This document shows positions 61,460 through 64,000 of a DNA stretch of 64,000 nt, piece by piece (position 1 is the first letter of the stretch; each line of letters starts with the position of its first letter). Source of the DNA: Luteimonas aestuarii. Lineage in GTDB: Bacteria; Pseudomonadota; Gammaproteobacteria; Xanthomonadales; Xanthomonadaceae. The DNA lies in NCBI RefSeq assembly GCF_004357985.1, contig NZ_SMTF01000016.1:1-64000 (forward strand), written 5' to 3'. The notes beneath the pieces are model-generated. The model saw only the letters and a program-made list of their open reading frames with translations. It did not search any database and had not been told where the DNA came from. Made by a program: the position numbers and the translations under genes.

Positions 61460-61622
61460 CGGACAGATCCTTGCGCGTTCGGCAAAGGCGAAGCGGCGCG
61501 GTCGTGGCCCGGCGGGGCGCCTTGGGTGTCCAGGACTCGGGGGAAGAAGTTTTTTCGCATGGCCCGAAGGCCGGATGCCGCATTGCGTAAAATACGGGTT
61601 CCCGCCAGCCACCAAGCCCGCC
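61460..61622. other. Leader of the fumarase gene
   Basis: Between the hairpin and the fumarase start; no gene. TTGCGTAAAATACGGG near 61583-61598 resembles a promoter -10 region (TAAAAT). Confidence 0.45.
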
Positions 61623-63143
61623 GTGACCTCGATCAAGCAGGAAGACCTCGTCCAGTCCGTCGCCGATGCGCTGCAGTACATCAGCTACTACCACCCTGTC
61701 GACTACATCAAGAGCCTCGCCGCCGCCTACGAACGCGAGGAATCGCCGGCCGCCAAGGACGCGATGGCGCAGATCCTGATCAACTCGCGCATGTGCGCCG
61801 AGGGCCATCGCCCGATCTGCCAGGACACCGGCATCGTCACCGTGTTCCTCGAAGTGGGCATGGACGTGCGCTGGGAAGGCTTCACCGGCTCGCTGGAGGA
61901 TGCGGTGAACGAAGGCGTGCGCCGCGCCTACCACCACCCGGACAACAAGCTGCGCGCCAGCGTGCTGGCGGATCCCGCGGGCAAGCGCGCCAACACGAAG
62001 GACAACACGCCAGCGGTGGTCAACGTGAAGATCGTGCCTGGCGACAAGCTCGACGTGATCGTCGCGGCCAAGGGCGGCGGTTCCGAGGCGAAGTCCAAGT
62101 TCGCCATGCTCAACCCGTCCGACTCGATCGTCGACTGGGTGCTCAAGACCGTGCCGACGATGGGCGCCGGCTGGTGTCCGCCGGGCATGCTGGGCATCGG
62201 CATCGGCGGCACCGCCGAGAAGGCGATGCTGCTGGCGAAGGAATCGCTGATGGAGCACATCGACATCCAGGAACTGATCGCGCGCGGCCCGTCCGACAAG
62301 GTCGAGGAACTTCGGCTGGAACTGTACGAAAAGGTCAACGCACTGGGCATCGGCGCGCAGGGCCTGGGCGGCCTGACCACCGTGCTCGACGTCAAGATCA
62401 AGGATTACCCCACGCATGCGGCCAACCTGCCCGTGGCGATGATCCCCAACTGCGCCGCCACCCGCCACGCGCACTTCACGATGGACGGCAGCGGGCCGGT
62501 GTCGCTCGAGCCGCCGTCGCTGGACGACTGGCCCAAGCTGACCTACAACCCGCAGAACGCGCGGCGTGTGGACCTCGACACCATCACCCCGGAGGACGTG
62601 CTGGCCTTCAAGCCCGGTGAAGTGCTGCTGCTCAACGGCAGGATGCTCACCGGCCGCGACGCCGCGCACAAGCGCATGGTGGAGATGCTCGACAAGGGCG
62701 AGCCGTTGCCGGTCGACCTGAAGGGCCGCTTCATCTACTACGTGGGTCCGGTCGATCCGGTGCGCGATGAGGTCGTCGGCCCCGCAGGCCCCACCACTGC
62801 GACGCGAATGGACAAGTTCACCGAGCAGGTGCTGGCGCAGACCGGCCTGCTGGGCATGATCGGCAAGGCCGAGCGCGGCCCCGTCGCGCTGGACGCCATC
62901 CGCAGGCACAAGTCGGTGTACCTGATGGCGGTCGGCGGCTCGGCCTACCTGGTGTCGAAGGCGATCAAGGCGGCGAAGGTGGTCGGGTTCGCCGACCTCG
63001 GCATGGAGGCGATCTACGAGTTCGAGGTCAAGGACATGCCGGTGACGGTGGCCGTGGACTCGACCGGTGAGTCGGTGCATCGCACCGGGCCGCGCGAGTG
63101 GCAGGCGCGGATCGGCAAGATCCCGGTGGTCGAGATCGCCTGA
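61623..63143 (+). CDS. fumA: Class I (iron-sulfur) fumarate hydratase
   Basis: A 506-residue TCA-cycle enzyme interconverting fumarate and malate with an oxygen-sensitive 4Fe-4S cluster. The cluster cysteines are Cys66 (CQDTG), Cys185 (GAGWCPPGM) and Cys277 (NCAATRH), spaced as in E. coli FumA. Other motifs are RRAYHHPDNKLRASVLADP, GKGGSE-like AAKGGGSEAKSKFAMLNPSD and AVGGSAYLVSKAIKAAKVVG. The start is a GTG at 61623, giving a length normal for the single-chain form. Confidence 0.96.
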   Translation: MTSIKQEDLVQSVADALQYISYYHPVDYIKSLAAAYEREESPAAKDAMAQILINSRMCAEGHRPICQDTGIVTVFLEVGMDVRWEGFTGSLEDAVNEGVRRAYHHPDNKLRASVLADPAGKRANTKDNTPAVVNVKIVPGDKLDVIVAAKGGGSEAKSKFAMLNPSDSIVDWVLKTVPTMGAGWCPPGMLGIGIGGTAEKAMLLAKESLMEHIDIQELIARGPSDKVEELRLELYEKVNALGIGAQGLGGLTTVLDVKIKDYPTHAANLPVAMIPNCAATRHAHFTMDGSGPVSLEPPSLDDWPKLTYNPQNARRVDLDTITPEDVLAFKPGEVLLLNGRMLTGRDAAHKRMVEMLDKGEPLPVDLKGRFIYYVGPVDPVRDEVVGPAGPTTATRMDKFTEQVLAQTGLLGMIGKAERGPVALDAIRRHKSVYLMAVGGSAYLVSKAIKAAKVVGFADLGMEAIYEFEVKDMPVTVAVDSTGESVHRTGPREWQARIGKIPVVEIA

Positions 63144-63213
63144 CCCGGAGTTCGCGGGAAACCGGCTGCATGCCGGCTTCGCGTTCTGCTGAAATCCCGA
63201 ACGGAGGTTTGTG

Positions 63214-63849
63214 ATGTCTGTTGCCCTCTACGGCTCGAAGAGCACGGCATCGCTGGTCGTGCACTGGCTGCTGGTCGAGCTGGGCCTCGAACACGAGCTG
63301 CGCATGCTCGACTTCGAGGCGCGCGAGCAGAAATCGCCGGAATACCTCGCGCTCAATCCACAGGGTCGCGTGCCGACGTTGGTCATCGATGGCCAGCCGA
63401 TCACCGAAGCCGCCGCCATCGCGATGCACCTCGCCGACCTGCACCCGGCGGCCGGGCTGGCACCTGCCGTCGGCAGCCCGCTGCGCGCCCGATACTACCG
63501 CTGGATGTTCTTCTGCGCGAATACGCTGCAGCCCGCCTATCGCGACTGGTTCTACCCGTCCGAACCGGCAGGCGAGGGCAACATCGAGGCTGCCAGGGTG
63601 CAGGCGCGACTCGAGCTGGAAGCCGCGTGGCAACTGGTCGCCGACCATCTGGATACCGATGGGCCGTATTTGCTGGGCGAGCAGCGCTCGGCGGCGGATT
63701 TCATGCTGACCATGCTGATGCGCTGGTCGCGCAACATGCCCCGGCCCGCGGAGACCTGGCCATCGCTGCACGCGCACGCCGCGCGGATGAAGGCGTTGCC
63801 GAGCTTCGCCGAGACGTACCGCCGCGAAGGCATCACCGACTGGACCTGA
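63214..63849 (+). CDS. Glutathione S-transferase family protein
   Basis: A 211-residue protein: MSVALYGSKSTASLVVHWLL with Ser at the active-site position, LALNPQGRVPTLVIDGQPIT (cis-Pro), EAAAIAMHLADLHPAAGLAP and a C-terminal domain with YLLGEQRSAADFMLTMLMRW. It is a cytosolic GST-like enzyme with unknown substrate. ACGGAGG upstream supports the ATG at 63214. Confidence 0.88.
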   Translation: MSVALYGSKSTASLVVHWLLVELGLEHELRMLDFEAREQKSPEYLALNPQGRVPTLVIDGQPITEAAAIAMHLADLHPAAGLAPAVGSPLRARYYRWMFFCANTLQPAYRDWFYPSEPAGEGNIEAARVQARLELEAAWQLVADHLDTDGPYLLGEQRSAADFMLTMLMRWSRNMPRPAETWPSLHAHAARMKALPSFAETYRREGITDWT

Positions 63850-63892
63850 CCTGCGCTTCCGGTCCCCGCCCGGGTCCCGCGGTGCGTGACGC

Positions 63893-64000
63893 CTACAGCT
63901 GCGAACGGATCGGGCGCAGCACGCCTTCGGCGAACTTCTGCAGCAACGGGCGCCGACGCCAGGCGGCGTGGTCGTAGGGCCGTGCCTGTGCCAGGTCGGC
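63893..64000 (-). CDS. C-terminus of a gene running off the window, possibly phospholipase D/cardiolipin synthase
   Basis: The last 35 codons of a minus-strand gene, ADLAQARPYDHAAWRRRPLL continuing QKFAEGVLRPIRSQL to a TAG at 63893. The ending resembles cardiolipin synthase/phospholipase D-type proteins (R-P-W/L near a basic amphipathic end), but the catalytic HKD motifs would lie outside the window, so the call is tentative. Confidence 0.4.
   Translation of the reverse strand, partial: ADLAQARPYDHAAWRRRPLLQKFAEGVLRPIRSQL

Noticed and set aside
1-64000. CRISPR arrays, rRNA and tRNA genes
   Set aside because: No regularly spaced repeats and no cloverleaf-like or rRNA sequence was seen on either strand by reading; a covariance-model scan was not possible.

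Overview
This window is a GC-rich (roughly two-thirds G+C by eye) Gram-negative chromosome segment, most likely from the Lysobacteraceae/Xanthomonadaceae (Lysobacter, Luteimonas or Pseudoxanthomonas-like). Three observations support this: the imuA-imuB-dnaE2 mutagenesis cassette sits behind a LexA operator of the TTAG-N6-TACTA type reported for Xylella and Xanthomonas; there are many lipoproteins and secreted hydrolases; and several families of REP-like repeats occur with RAYT (REP-associated tyrosine transposase) genes. Most of the window is ordinary core and semi-core chromosome with high coding density. Long open frames opposite real genes are GC artefacts and are not listed.

Layout. 1-3300 is the accessory part. 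It holds the end of an IS3-type element, then a sharply AT-rich island (about 200-1370) with an orphan Rhs-type toxin tip and its probable immunity gene, followed by an HTH regulator, a hypothetical gene and a wrecked RAYT gene with its repeats. 3379-8873 holds a very small basic protein, an orphan DUF6519 protein (a family tied to contractile injection systems), an HPF-like protein, an intact RAYT flanked by its own REPs, a REC-EAL regulator and an Lpp-like lipoprotein. 8980-22260 is mostly exported enzymes: an L,D-transpeptidase, an S41-type protein, a DUF3500 lipoprotein, two serine beta-lactamase-fold proteins, an amidohydrolase and an FKBP. It also has an SDR beside a frameshifted LysR gene, a TetR regulator and a partial gene duplication of 171 bp.

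22540-29780 carries a GH20 hexosaminidase, glutathione transferases, glutaminase, a TrmY-like methyltransferase, a YaiI-family protein coupled to a tiny basic protein, and a TAT-exported PhoX-like protein. 30033-35252 is the SOS mutagenesis operon. 35857-40527 has a PAS-GGDEF cyclase, SelO and the ABC-F ATPase Uup. 41020-50229 has a coupled barnase/barstar-like pair, an MliC/COG3650 lipoprotein, an M14 peptidase, a rhomboid protease, a DUF4034 protein, RluF, a cold-shock protein with a long leader, and a DUF3298-like lipoprotein. 50441-63849 has the Dcp peptidase, an amidohydrolase/glutathione-peroxidase/SpoIIAA-like operon, a universal stress protein, ferredoxin-NADP reductase, an ABC exporter, an ECF sigma/anti-sigma/DUF4097 operon, class I fumarase and a glutathione transferase. 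A gene runs off the right edge.

The most unusual signal is a small family of intergenic hairpins (40698-40760, 40852-40914, 61395-61459). In each, a 23-nt loop is almost invariant while the 20-21 bp stem differs from copy to copy and stays self-complementary. I do not recognise it as a named repeat family.
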